Below are positions 1 to 7,583 of a DNA stretch of 37,774 nucleotides, piece after piece. Each line of letters starts with the position of its first letter. The stretch's first letter is position 1. The stretch covers positions 1-37,774 of IMG/VR virus record IMGVR_UViG_3300031673_000217. One strand, written 5' to 3'. A program made the position numbers and the translations under genes. This stretch comes from a virus. The notes below the pieces were generated by a model, which did not search any database, was not told where the DNA came from, and was given only the letters and a program-made list of their open reading frames with translations.

Positions 1-152
1 TTCAATCATTTGAAAAATTAAAAGATTTAAAAGAAAAACTTTATACTTTAAACAATAGATATTTTAAAATATCCAGTATAGATTTTTTGTCTCCTTATGC
101 AAAAGGTGTTAATACAAGGATATTAAAAAAAGGTTATATAAAGGGCAAATAA
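1..152 (+). CDS. Hypothetical protein, 5' end cut by window
   Basis: The frame is open from position 3 to a TAA at 150-152 and gives 49 residues of an unknown protein, with a Lys/Glu-rich helical stretch followed by a short basic tail (ending YIKGK). The start lies upstream of the window. The next gene begins three bases later. No family can be recognised from this fragment. Confidence 0.5.
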   Translation, partial: QSFEKLKDLKEKLYTLNNRYFKISSIDFLSPYAKGVNTRILKKGYIKGK

Positions 153-154
153 AA

Positions 155-331
155 ATGAAAAAGAATAAAATCAAAAAGGGATACAAGAGAATTTATTGTG
201 ATAATTGTAATAGTTTTGAGATAGTGCCAGATAATCCTGTTTATAATTCTGTATGTGTTATATGTAAGCATATTAGGATAAAGAGATTTGGCAAAGTGTT
301 TTCGAGACAAGAAGATAGAAGGTTTGTTTAA
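155..331 (+). CDS. Small zinc-ribbon protein
   Basis: A 58-residue basic protein with two CxxC pairs (YCDNCNS near residues 19-23 and CVICKH near 36-41), the pattern of a four-cysteine zinc ribbon. Small zinc ribbons of this kind are frequent in phage early regions, but the target is unknown. The ATG follows the preceding stop by two bases in an A-rich leader, so translation is probably coupled. It is too short for a specific family assignment. Confidence 0.6.
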   Translation: MKKNKIKKGYKRIYCDNCNSFEIVPDNPVYNSVCVICKHIRIKRFGKVFSRQEDRRFV

Positions 332-342
332 AGAGATATGAT

Positions 343-549
343 ATGATTAAAGATAAAAAAGAATATGATAAAATAGAGGTATGGTTGAAAATGTATGAGA
401 GATCACATTACGGTCAAGGTGCTATTGCTTGTAGCGAAAGAAAAAGCAGATTATCTTGTCCTTATGAAGCAGGAACAGAAGCATTTGAAAACTGGCATAA
501 TGGATATAATACAAAAGTGGATAGTTATTGTGCAAGAGGTGGATATTGA
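343..549 (+). CDS. Rmf/CrpP-like small protein
   Basis: A 68-residue protein whose C-terminal half resembles the ribosome modulation factor/CrpP fold. It has Gly-x-x-Ala near residue 24, then Arg, then Ser-Cys-Pro-Tyr (residues 38-41), Gly-Thr-Glu-Ala-Phe, and Trp-His-Asn-Gly-Tyr around residues 51-55. Known members either dimerise 70S ribosomes (Rmf) or are plasmid/phage-borne proteins of disputed function (CrpP). The N-terminal 20 residues are charged and helical. The function in this phage is inferred from motif only; the remaining sequence is divergent. Confidence 0.6.
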   Translation: MIKDKKEYDKIEVWLKMYERSHYGQGAIACSERKSRLSCPYEAGTEAFENWHNGYNTKVDSYCARGGY

Positions 550-577
550 TAAAGTATTTTTTAAAAGGAGATGGGAA

Positions 578-805
578 ATGGTGAATTCTAATATTATTGC
601 TATAAAGTTTAATATAAACAGCAAGGATGAATTTAAGATTCATATAGCCAATATAGAAAAGTGCGGAGGAATTATTATTAAAGCTAAATCAGCAGACATA
701 TGGGGTATAGTCCAATTTTGCGTTGAAAATGTAAGTTGTTTTGAAGAAGAATTTCTAAAGAATGATAGTTTCAATAAAGCAAGAATGTTTAAGAAATTAT
801 TTTAA
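578..805 (+). CDS. Hypothetical protein
   Basis: A 75-residue protein starting MVNSN. The start at 578 was chosen because an AAAAGGAG ribosome binding site lies at 563-570. The open frame extends upstream to 395, but that part overlaps the Rmf-like gene and has no good binding site. The protein alternates beta-like and helical stretches (an IIAIKF strand, a KCGGIIIKAK strand, an acidic/aromatic helix) and has a basic Phe-rich end. No family recognised. Confidence 0.6.
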   Translation: MVNSNIIAIKFNINSKDEFKIHIANIEKCGGIIIKAKSADIWGIVQFCVENVSCFEEEFLKNDSFNKARMFKKLF

Positions 806-817
806 AGGGAGAAAGAA

Positions 818-2059
818 ATGGAAACAATGGAAAAGAAATTATACAAGGTATTAAACGGCGATAAAAGCTGTAACGGTGGAGCTTATGTGTATGATTTGCC
901 AAAACTAAAAAAAGACGGCACATGGAAACCCGGAAAATGGACGAAGAAAATGAAAAAAGCTGATTTAAAAATGTGTTGTGTCGGGTATCATTTAACAACT
1001 AACCCTGCAAATTGGCTGAATAATACTTCTACAGTCGTGTATAGGGCCGAGGCTAGGGGTGTTGTGCGGTATCGTGGAGATAAATGCGTGTGTGGTCAGG
1101 TGCGATTGCTAAAACCGCATGAAACAAATACCGGATTAAATAATACCGGTCTATACAATGGCGGTAACAATAATACCGGTCTATACAATAGCGGTGACAG
1201 GAATAGCGGTAACAGTAATAGCGGTGACTGGAATAGCGGTTACAGTAATAGCGGTTACAGTAATAGCGGTGACAGGAATAGCGGTGGCAGTAATAGCGGT
1301 GACTGGAATAGCGGTTACAGTAATAGCGGTGACAGTAATAGCGGTGACAGGAATAGCGGTTACAGTAATAGCGGTGACAGGAATAGCGGTGACAGGAATA
1401 GCGGTGGCAGGAATAGCGGTAACAGGAATAGCGGTGACTGGAATAGCGGTGGCAGGAATAGCGGTTACAGTAATAGCGGTGACAGGAATAGCGGTGACAA
1501 TAATAGCGGTGGCAGGAATAGCGGTAACAGGAATAGCGGTGACTGGAATAGCGGTGACAGGAATAGCGGTGACAATAATAGCGGTGGCAGTAATAGCGGT
1601 GACAGGAATAGCGGTAACAGTAATAGCGGTGGCAGTAATAGCGGTGGCAGTAATAGCGGTGGCAGGAATAGCGGTGACTGGAATAGCGGTGACTGGAATA
1701 GCGGTCAGTATCACACGGGTTATTTCAATACGGACAAAGAGCCACTATTTTTAATGTTTAATAAATCATGTAAAATAAAAAGAGATAAAATTAAATTCCC
1801 ATATTATTTTAAAAATATTGTGTTAACCGAATGGATAAATTACACTGACGAAGAAAAGAAAAGCGATAATAAAAAGGCATTAATTAGGGGCTATTTAAAA
1901 ACATATACATACAAAGAGGCATGGGCGGTTGCATTTAAAGAGGCAAGTAAGATTGATATTGAACTCACGATAAAACTGCCCAATTTTGATTATAAAATAT
2001 TCGAGGAAATAACAGGGATAACAGAAAAAGATATTAAAGAAGTATTAAAAGGAGAATGA
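818..2059 (+). CDS. Pentapeptide-repeat protein with DUF7666-like N-terminal domain
   Basis: 413 residues in three parts. Residues 1-100 resemble a phage N-terminal domain of the DUF7666 type (LYKVLNGDKSCNGGAYVY, then CCVGYHLTTNPANWL and a YRAEARGVV strand). Residues 104-303 are 40 exact copies of the five-residue unit Asn-Ser/Thr-Gly-x-x. Residues 304-413 are a charged helical tail. N-x-G-x-x arrays (Pentapeptide_2-like) form beta structures in other proteins. The AT-poor repeat contrasts with the AT-rich flanks. The start is supported by AGGGAG 10 bases upstream; an in-frame ATG at 827 is an alternative. A structural, adhesive or host-targeting role is speculation. Confidence 0.7.
   Translation: METMEKKLYKVLNGDKSCNGGAYVYDLPKLKKDGTWKPGKWTKKMKKADLKMCCVGYHLTTNPANWLNNTSTVVYRAEARGVVRYRGDKCVCGQVRLLKPHETNTGLNNTGLYNGGNNNTGLYNSGDRNSGNSNSGDWNSGYSNSGYSNSGDRNSGGSNSGDWNSGYSNSGDSNSGDRNSGYSNSGDRNSGDRNSGGRNSGNRNSGDWNSGGRNSGYSNSGDRNSGDNNSGGRNSGNRNSGDWNSGDRNSGDNNSGGSNSGDRNSGNSNSGGSNSGGSNSGGRNSGDWNSGDWNSGQYHTGYFNTDKEPLFLMFNKSCKIKRDKIKFPYYFKNIVLTEWINYTDEEKKSDNKKALIRGYLKTYTYKEAWAVAFKEASKIDIELTIKLPNFDYKIFEEITGITEKDIKEVLKGE
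1127..1726 (+). repeat. 40-unit, 15-bp in-frame tandem repeat
   Basis: Forty consecutive 15-base units with no indels. After the first four degenerate units the core is aat-agc-ggt followed by two variable codons. Codon 4 is almost always gac, ggc, tac or aac, and codon 5 is agg, agt, tgg or aat. Because the units lack stops in any frame, long spurious frames appear on both strands here. Confidence 0.95.
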
Positions 2060-2060
2060 T

Positions 2061-2213
2061 ATGAGTAAATGGGAGAAATGGTTTTTAATGATGCTTATAA
2101 TAAGTTCGGTAATGATACCGACAGCAAAGAATAATATACAAGGGATTGCATTTTATATTTTTGCATTTATTTGTGGTTTATTATTTATTGCAGAAAAGGG
2201 GGAAAAGAAATGA
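2061..2213 (+). CDS. Small membrane protein, two predicted helices
   Basis: A 50-residue protein (MSKWEKWFLMM...) with two hydrophobic segments at about residues 7-21 and 28-43, separated by a short polar turn, and a KGEKK tail. It is preceded by AAAAGGAG with an 8-base spacing, which also encodes the end of the upstream gene. The stop overlaps the next start (ATGA, 2210-2213). Function unknown. Confidence 0.6.
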   Translation: MSKWEKWFLMMLIISSVMIPTAKNNIQGIAFYIFAFICGLLFIAEKGEKK

Positions 2214-2356
2214 TAACAATTCAACGTAGTAAAACAAACAAGAAGCGATTTGTTTTGATGATTGGAGATATGATTTATCATATATCATGCAAGGAAGCAC
2301 AGCATTTATTAAATAAATTAAAACGATACAAAGAATTAAAGGGAGAAAAGAAATGA
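2210..2356 (+). CDS. Small basic hypothetical protein
   Basis: A 48-residue lysine-rich protein beginning MITIQRSK. The ATG overlaps the previous stop as ATGA and has GGGGGAAAAG just upstream, so I prefer it to a start at 2171. A beta hairpin (RFVLMIGDMIYHI) is followed by an amphipathic helix (CKEAQHLLNKLKRY). The stop overlaps the next gene as ATGA. No family recognised. Confidence 0.6.
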   Translation: MITIQRSKTNKKRFVLMIGDMIYHISCKEAQHLLNKLKRYKELKGEKK

Positions 2357-2739
2357 GAAAAATAAAAAGTAAGATAAATGATTTGATTATATTTTTAAAA
2401 TGTTTTTTCTTTGGACATGATGATACTATTGTAACATATTACAATCCCATATCAGGAGAAAGAGATTTGGGAATATTGTGTTATAGATGTAAAAGACCTA
2501 AGATATCAGATTGGAGTTATGAATTATATCAGGAAATAGAGAACAAAGAAGATAAAGAAAAAACAAAAAGTAATAATATTGTAAAAGAGATAATTAATGA
2601 CCTTAGCGATAGAAAAGGATTGCATGATGAATGGGATTCGATAGATGAAATTATAAAAAAAGAAATAATAGATAAATGGGAAAAAATAGTAAGAATTGAA
2701 TTGATGAAAAACAAAGAAAGCGAGGTGGAGAATGAGTGA
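2353..2739 (+). CDS. Zinc-ribbon protein, DUF1660-like N-terminus
   Basis: 128 residues. The N-terminal part has a short hydrophobic/aromatic segment (LKCFFFGHDD) and later GILCYRCKRPK, a layout reminiscent of the short prophage DUF1660 proteins. The C-terminal 75 residues are charged and helical. The last residues (SEVENE) are encoded by a junction sequence repeated elsewhere in this window, and its ATG starts the next gene, with an 8-base overlap. Confidence 0.55.
   Translation: MRKIKSKINDLIIFLKCFFFGHDDTIVTYYNPISGERDLGILCYRCKRPKISDWSYELYQEIENKEDKEKTKSNNIVKEIINDLSDRKGLHDEWDSIDEIIKKEIIDKWEKIVRIELMKNKESEVENE
2716..2739 (+). repeat. Gene-junction repeat, copy 1 (SEVENE type)
   Basis: The 24-base string ends GGTGGAGAATGAGTGA. 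In one frame it encodes the tail ESEVENE-stop of the upstream protein. In another it supplies GGTGGAG as ribosome binding site and ATG-AGT as the start of the next gene. Six further copies or variants occur at 12427, 23326, 23951, 24141, 24484 and 24743. Confidence 0.9.
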
Positions 2740-2932
2740 TTATCCGATATGTTATAGATATTTATGTATTGCAACAATGGAATTTGGAATTAAATTAGGA
2801 TTAAATGATGTAATGTTATTAGTTGCATACTGGAATAGTTGGAAGGATAAGTTAAATCAGGAAACGTATCTTGAAGCTGTAAAAAAATATGATAAAGGTA
2901 CATTGGATTTTACACAAGAACCGAATTTTTAA
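2732..2932 (+). CDS. Hypothetical protein
   Basis: A 66-residue protein starting MSDYPICYRY, translated from the ATG embedded in the repeated junction. It is mostly helical, with a hydrophobic core segment (LNDVMLLVAYWNSW) and an acidic end. Overlap with the upstream gene implies translational coupling. No family recognised. Confidence 0.55.
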   Translation: MSDYPICYRYLCIATMEFGIKLGLNDVMLLVAYWNSWKDKLNQETYLEAVKKYDKGTLDFTQEPNF

Positions 2933-2942
2933 GGAGAGAGTT

Positions 2943-3242
2943 ATGAAAATGTATACTATTGAACAAGCAAGTGAAATATTGAAAGTACCACAACAAAGAA
3001 TTTATTACGAAATACATTCAGGAAGATTAAAACCATTGAATATTATGGGAAGGTATGCTTTGAGTGAGGAAAATATTGAATCATTAAAAAATAAGTATTT
3101 TAGGAAAGATAACTTGATAACGGTTGATGAGTATTGTAAAAGCAAAAAGATAAGTAGAAGTATTTTTAATTACAGAAAAGGTATCGGATATATAAAGGTG
3201 ATAAAAATTGATGGTAGAGTATATGTTAGGAGCGACAAATGA
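2943..3242 (+). CDS. Excisionase/MerR-like DNA-binding protein with two HTH units
   Basis: 99 residues. Residues 3-50 fit the winged HTH of the excisionase/HTH_17 family: YTIEQASEILKV, then PQQRIYYEIHSGRLKP, then GRYALSEENIESL. Residues 57-98 look like a second, similar unit (ITVDEYCKSKKISRSIFNY, then a RVYVRS wing). The start at 2943 follows AAGGAGAG with ideal spacing; upstream in-frame codons overlap the previous gene. It is followed by a sigma-like factor with ATGA overlap, so the two may form a regulatory pair. The DNA target is unknown. Confidence 0.75.
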   Translation: MKMYTIEQASEILKVPQQRIYYEIHSGRLKPLNIMGRYALSEENIESLKNKYFRKDNLITVDEYCKSKKISRSIFNYRKGIGYIKVIKIDGRVYVRSDK

Positions 3243-3721
3243 AGTATGAACAGGAGATAATAGAATTGATACCAATGTTAAAAAATTACTTGAAAAAGAT
3301 AATAAAGAAGTATAATGTGTTGCATGATTTTGATGAGGTGTTTCAGGAATGTTTATTGAATATAATACAGGGAAGTCAAAATAGAGAAATCCAAGAAGCA
3401 AAGAAGTATTTTATTGGTATTGCAAAAAATACTGTTAATATGATTGTTAATAGAATAAACAGGGATAGGATATTGATAGAAAAATATGGTTGTCATAAAT
3501 CAGGAATATCCAAAGACAGTTATTATAATGATATTTTAAATGACATGGAATTACAATTAAAAAAGAAATCAATCAGTTTGAATAAAGTATGGACTGCTTT
3601 AAAGGTTTTTAATGGCGATATTGGTAGGGTAGCGGAGCATTTGGAATGTAGCAAGTTTAATGTATCATATCACAAACAGGAGTTAAAAAAGATATATAAA
3701 GATACATTGATAAAAATATAA
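3239..3721 (+). CDS. RNA polymerase sigma-70-like factor
   Basis: 160 residues. Residues 28-75 resemble sigma region 2: DFDEVFQECLLNIIQ, then AKKYFIGIAKNTVNMIVNR and basic NRDR. Residues 115-155 resemble a region 4 HTH (VWTALKVFNGDIGRVAEHL, then CSKFNVSYHKQELKKIY). The size matches ECF-type or phage-encoded small sigma factors. It probably redirects host RNA polymerase to phage promoters. It overlaps the upstream HTH gene by 4 bases, and a sigma-70-type promoter lies across its stop codon. Confidence 0.65.
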   Translation: MKYEQEIIELIPMLKNYLKKIIKKYNVLHDFDEVFQECLLNIIQGSQNREIQEAKKYFIGIAKNTVNMIVNRINRDRILIEKYGCHKSGISKDSYYNDILNDMELQLKKKSISLNKVWTALKVFNGDIGRVAEHLECSKFNVSYHKQELKKIYKDTLIKI

Positions 3722-3735
3722 TTTTGTACTATAAG
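3707..3735 (+). promoter_or_regulatory. Promoter candidate for the replication operon
   Basis: TTGATA at 3707-3712, a 17-base spacer, then TATAAG at 3730-3735, a good housekeeping-type promoter. It sits across the end of the sigma-factor gene and would drive the ParB-like to Rad50 operon starting at 3786. The first gap in the gene array follows it. Confidence 0.6.
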
Positions 3736-3751
3736 ATTCGTTGTGTTTTTT

Positions 3752-3767
3752 AACATATATTATGTAA
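3752..3767. promoter_or_regulatory. Operator-like element AACATATATTATGTAA
   Basis: A near-palindrome (ACATA-TAT-TATGT) just downstream of the promoter candidate. Fourteen of 16 bases match the element at 20382-20397 in another gene-free gap. The position between the start of transcription and the first gene suits an operator; the binding protein is unknown. Confidence 0.4.
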
Positions 3768-3785
3768 ATTTGAAAGGAATTTAAG

Positions 3786-4541
3786 ATGAGTGAAAATGAC
3801 AAAGATAAAGACATTCAGGATTTGTTGGATGAGATAGAGGAAAGAGAAGGCGGTAAGGAAGTTGATGAAAAGAAAACAGATGAGGAAAAAGTTAAAAGCA
3901 AAAAACCAGAAACAAAAATTGACGCAGTTATATCAAGTCATGTGCCGATTGATCAATTAAAATTTAGTAAAGGGAACAGGGTAATAAATAAAGAATCAAT
4001 TGAGGAATTAAAAGAATCAATTCATAATTACGGATTATTAGTACCGATAATTATAAATAAGAAAAAAGAAGTTTTGGATGGAGAGAGAAGGGTAAAGGCA
4101 TTTATGGATTTATCTATAAAAGAAATCCCTTGCATTGTTAGTGATAAAAAGTTTGATGATGCATCTATTATTGCTAATTTTATAAGAGAGAATTTAAGCA
4201 CAGAACAAGTTAAGGTGATATTGATAAGAAAAATAAAAGAGAGTGAAAAGAAAATTACACAGGAAGAACTTGCCAAAATGTACGGATTAAGTCAAGGCAG
4301 AATTAGTCAGATATTTAATGTTTCAAAAAAACCAAGAGCGAAAAGTAAAAAAATTAGAAAACTCAAAAAGATAAAGAGGGTTGATTTACCAGAGAATGTT
4401 GCAATGGAAGTCCATACGAATAAAGTACAGATAACATTTATTCTTGATAATGAAATGGTAAAAAATCCAATGAAATCAATAACGAATTTATTTAAGGAAA
4501 TAAAAGATTTTGATAAAATTGTAGAAGAAGGGAGAAAATAA
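3786..4541 (+). CDS. ParB-like protein
   Basis: 251 residues. The N-terminal 45 residues are highly charged. Residues 55-120 match the ParB/Srx N-terminal domain: VPIDQLKFSKGNRVINKESIEEL, GLLVPIIIN, then LDGERRVKAF and IPCIV. After that come an IxENLxxEQV helix and an HTH (ITQEELAKMYGLSQGRISQIF), as in ParB/Spo0J. In phages such proteins occur in partition, as nucleases, or as regulators. It is the first gene after a promoter and heads the recombination operon, so it may act in replication or regulation. AAAGG lies upstream of the ATG. Confidence 0.8.
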   Translation: MSENDKDKDIQDLLDEIEEREGGKEVDEKKTDEEKVKSKKPETKIDAVISSHVPIDQLKFSKGNRVINKESIEELKESIHNYGLLVPIIINKKKEVLDGERRVKAFMDLSIKEIPCIVSDKKFDDASIIANFIRENLSTEQVKVILIRKIKESEKKITQEELAKMYGLSQGRISQIFNVSKKPRAKSKKIRKLKKIKRVDLPENVAMEVHTNKVQITFILDNEMVKNPMKSITNLFKEIKDFDKIVEEGRK

Positions 4542-4882
4542 TGGAATCACTTGATAAGGTTATTGATGCGATAAAGGATTGTGCTTTTGATTTGGACAAA
4601 GAAGAGAATTTAAAAAGAAGCAAAAATCTATTGACAATCAAGATTAAAATAAATCAAAAATTATTTGATCTTGAAAAGGAATATGAAAAGAAAAAGAACG
4701 AATTGGTAATATCAGAAGAAGTACAAAAGGGTAAAAATGCAGAAGCGAGATCAGCAATGATTGAGTTGAATTTGGCAGGAACGGATTATGATAAAATAGG
4801 AGAATATAAATTTCTTATTGGTGTTGCAAGAGGTGTTGAAAGTCACAATGAAAATGTTTTAAAAATGTTTTTTAAGGAGTAA
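4541..4882 (+). CDS. Hypothetical charged coiled-coil protein
   Basis: 113 residues, helical and rich in Lys/Glu, with a coiled-coil-like stretch at 33-55 (KINQKLFDLEKEYEKKKNEL). The start codon shares one base with the ParB-like stop. It lies between the ParB-like and ssDNA-binding genes, so a replication role is likely, but no family is recognised. Confidence 0.6.
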   Translation: MESLDKVIDAIKDCAFDLDKEENLKRSKNLLTIKIKINQKLFDLEKEYEKKKNELVISEEVQKGKNAEARSAMIELNLAGTDYDKIGEYKFLIGVARGVESHNENVLKMFFKE

Positions 4883-4886
4883 TAAA

Positions 4887-5669
4887 ATGTCAAGAGAAAC
4901 AGATTGGGGAGACCCGGACACAAGTAAAGAATTTGGAACTGATGCACAAAGATATAGAGGGAGAGAAAAGTTTAAGGATGTTATACGGATAATTACGAAG
5001 CCGATTAAATATTTTACTCATAGTGTAAAAGAGAAAAAGCTATTTGTGAATTGCAGTAAAGTGGAGGGACGTTGTTTGTTTTGTGATGAAAATTATGATA
5101 GGGCATTGAAGATCGGTTGTGTGGTTGTTCATATAGCGGAACGAGAAGTCAATAAAAATACTGGCAATTATAGTGAGGTTGGAGAAGCGAAAGTATGGTT
5201 GTTTGGAAAAGATAAATGGAAATCATTATCAGGCATCATAGAGGATTATGAACAGATAAAAAATGATTCAATACAAAAACATGATTTGATTGTTACTTGC
5301 GATGATGAAACTTTTCAGAAGATTGAATTGAGACCGACATTAGTAAAGAGTAAGGTAAGAAAAGATATGCTTGTTAGTTATCCTGCTGTAAAGAAACAGT
5401 TGGAATATTTTACAAGTCCGACAAGTCTCGAAAAACAGAAAGAGATATTGGGCGGTGCTCCTATAACAAATCATGATACGATAGAAACAGAAAATGCAAT
5501 ATCAATAGAGGAAAGCCTTGATATTCCAGATGAACTATCAGAGGGAGATAGAGCAATCCGCAAAAGTTTAAATGAACATGAAAAGGAGGACAAAAAAGAA
5601 AAAGGAGATACGGTTGAGGATATACTTGATGAGTTAGATATGGATATAGAAGGGGGAGTGCCGTTCTAA
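4887..5669 (+). CDS. Single-stranded DNA-binding protein (gp32/SSB-like)
   Basis: 260 residues. The core (20-160) has alternating strands of an OB-fold type with a CSKVEGRCLFCDE cysteine cluster, reminiscent of the zinc site in T4 gp32-like proteins. The C-terminal 60 residues are strongly acidic and end DMDIEGGVPF, which resembles the DDDIPF tip by which bacterial SSB recruits partner proteins. Placement immediately before a RecA-like recombinase (one-base overlap) supports an ssDNA-binding role. It probably coats ssDNA during replication and recombination. Assignment is by motif, tail and context. Confidence 0.7.
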   Translation: MSRETDWGDPDTSKEFGTDAQRYRGREKFKDVIRIITKPIKYFTHSVKEKKLFVNCSKVEGRCLFCDENYDRALKIGCVVVHIAEREVNKNTGNYSEVGEAKVWLFGKDKWKSLSGIIEDYEQIKNDSIQKHDLIVTCDDETFQKIELRPTLVKSKVRKDMLVSYPAVKKQLEYFTSPTSLEKQKEILGGAPITNHDTIETENAISIEESLDIPDELSEGDRAIRKSLNEHEKEDKKEKGDTVEDILDELDMDIEGGVPF

Positions 5670-6541
5670 TGAAAATACAGAAGTGGATAAAAACTGATTT
5701 CATATTGTTAAATGAAATGCTCGGCAATGGAATACCAGTAGGCAAGATTATTGAAATATTTGGATTCGAAGGTTGCGGAAAAACAACACTGGCACTGGAA
5801 TTAAGTAAGTGTTTCAGTAAAACTTATTATATTGACTATGAGCATGAATTGGATGAGAATTATGTGAAAGGAATAGGAGCAAAATTAAGTAAATTGGAAT
5901 GTCCAGAAACTTTTGAGGAGGGAATTGATAATTTTTTTCATAGTTTAAAAAAGAACGAGAAATATGATTTGTTGATTATTGATACAATAGGAAGCGCAAT
6001 CACTAATGAACAGATTGAAAAAGATTTAAAGGATAATACTATCGGTTCTCTCTCTCAAAAGGTTACGATTTTTTTAAGGAAAGCAGAGAAGATATTAAAA
6101 CCAATGGGTATAACATTGATATTATTAAATCATAAAAAAGATAAAATTGGAATTGGATTTGGTGGAGAGCGATATTATACACCCGGAGGTAGGCAGATAA
6201 AATATTCCTCAAGTATAAGATTGTCAATAACGCAAAAGAAGGATAAGATTTTTGATGATGGAATTATAAGTAATATATGGTGTGTTAGAAATAAAGTTGC
6301 ACAGGGGGATTATTTGAGGAATTGTGAATATATAATAGTTAGAGGTAAAGGAATAATTAAAGGGGAGGAAGGACTTAGATTAGGAACGGAATTAAATATA
6401 GTAAAAAGACAAGGGCAATCGTTTGTTATAGGTAAGAAATCATTTAGAGGAAAGAAGGAAGTTATTGAATTTATCAATTCAAATGATAAAATTAGGATGT
6501 TTATAAATGATAGATGGAATACAAGAATTAAAAATAAGTAA
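5669..6541 (+). CDS. RecA/UvsX-like recombinase
   Basis: 290 residues. Walker A is GFEGCGKTT (residues 32-40). The RecA-type YYIDYEHELD (53-62) carries the presumed catalytic Glu58. Walker B is LLIIDTIG (101-108). A later GGERYYTPGGRQIKYSSSIRL-type stretch matches the DNA-binding loop 2 and following strand of RecA. It catalyses ATP-dependent strand exchange. It is shorter than bacterial RecA (about 350) and lacks a long acidic C-terminus. It lies between SSB-like and Rad50-like genes and overlaps the latter by 35 bases. Confidence 0.88.
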   Translation: MKIQKWIKTDFILLNEMLGNGIPVGKIIEIFGFEGCGKTTLALELSKCFSKTYYIDYEHELDENYVKGIGAKLSKLECPETFEEGIDNFFHSLKKNEKYDLLIIDTIGSAITNEQIEKDLKDNTIGSLSQKVTIFLRKAEKILKPMGITLILLNHKKDKIGIGFGGERYYTPGGRQIKYSSSIRLSITQKKDKIFDDGIISNIWCVRNKVAQGDYLRNCEYIIVRGKGIIKGEEGLRLGTELNIVKRQGQSFVIGKKSFRGKKEVIEFINSNDKIRMFINDRWNTRIKNK

Positions 6542-7571
6542 TTATCAATCCCTAAAAGATGTTGAAATCATTTTGGGTAATATCACGGCTATTACTGGGA
6601 TGACGGATAGTGGGAAATCAGCATTTTTTAGAGCGGTAAAAGCACTTACAGAAAATCAATCAGGAAATGAATATATAACACAGGGAGAGAAAAGAACAGT
6701 AGTGCAAGCTAATGATGTAAAATGGATACAATCTACACAAGAAAACGGATATGAAATTGGAGATAAGAAATGGGAAAGATGTGGTAGGAATGTTCCTGAT
6801 GAAGTACGGGAACATTTAAATATGGGTGAATTTGTTTTTGGTAAGGATGTAAGAGCATTTTTAAATTTTTCTGGACAGTTAGATTCTGCATTTATTGTTC
6901 AAGGGAATCCTGCTGATAATGCTAAAATCATAGGTGCGATTTCAAATATTCATGTTGTATATAATGGATTGAGAGAAGCGGAAAAGGATGCGAAGAATTT
7001 AAAGAAGAGAATAACAGTAGTACAGGAAAAGATTGATGAATATAAAGAGCAGTTATTAACGGAAGAAAAAGAGTTTATTCATATTGATAAATGTTATGAA
7101 CAATTAAAAGAGATATATAGATTGGCAGTTGATATAGATGAGGAACTTGATGCGATAGGAAGTATAAAAATAAAGTATTCTGAATTGAAGATAAGCATAT
7201 CAAAATATACAGCAATAAATAAGAAATATAAAGGAATTAATTTTAAGGGATATAATAGTAAAATTGATGAAATAACTCATGCAAAAAGGGTATATAGCAG
7301 ATATGATGAGATAATAGGCAAGGTAAGGGGCATAGAGCGCCGTATAAACGTTTATAAGGGCATATCTATTAATAAAGGTATAAAGTGTATAGCAGATTAT
7401 GAAATGCTGTTAAAATTGAAATCACAGTTTTCTGAAGCAATAGTTAAGTTTAAACGTGTAGAGGATAGGTGTAATGGTTTTGGAATGGAAGTAGATGAAA
7501 TAAAAAAGAAAATTGATGAACTTGGTGTATGTGATGTTTGTGGGAGCGAAAAGCAATATTGGAATATTTGA
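6507..7571 (+). CDS. Rad50/SbcC-like ATPase, N-terminal half ending at the zinc hook
   Basis: 354 residues. The N-terminus fits SMC/Rad50 ATPases (IQELKISNYQSLKDVEI, Walker A GMTDSGKSAFF at 31-41). The rest is a long coiled coil, ending in a CDVCG zinc-hook motif (Cys342, Cys345) only nine residues before the stop. There is no ABC signature, Walker B or H-loop; these are all in the separate gene at 9711-10355. The polypeptide therefore stops at the hook apex. The two halves probably assemble with the Mre11-like nuclease encoded between them, like T4 gp46/gp47. The start overlaps RecA; TTAGGA precedes it. Confidence 0.82.
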   Translation: MIDGIQELKISNYQSLKDVEIILGNITAITGMTDSGKSAFFRAVKALTENQSGNEYITQGEKRTVVQANDVKWIQSTQENGYEIGDKKWERCGRNVPDEVREHLNMGEFVFGKDVRAFLNFSGQLDSAFIVQGNPADNAKIIGAISNIHVVYNGLREAEKDAKNLKKRITVVQEKIDEYKEQLLTEEKEFIHIDKCYEQLKEIYRLAVDIDEELDAIGSIKIKYSELKISISKYTAINKKYKGINFKGYNSKIDEITHAKRVYSRYDEIIGKVRGIERRINVYKGISINKGIKCIADYEMLLKLKSQFSEAIVKFKRVEDRCNGFGMEVDEIKKKIDELGVCDVCGSEKQYWNI

Positions 7572-7583
7572 AGGAAGAAAGAA

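Noticed and set aside
1181-1714. Antisense frame through the repeat
   Set aside because: A product of the stop-free 15-base repeat; no start signal and a low-complexity product.
1127-1726. Adenine-directed hypervariation (diversity-generating retroelement target) in the pentapeptide repeat
   Set aside because: Variable codon 4 could all derive from AAC by adenine changes, but adenines in the constant aat-agc-ggt core never change, no template repeat or reverse transcriptase is present, and ordinary repeat evolution explains the pattern.
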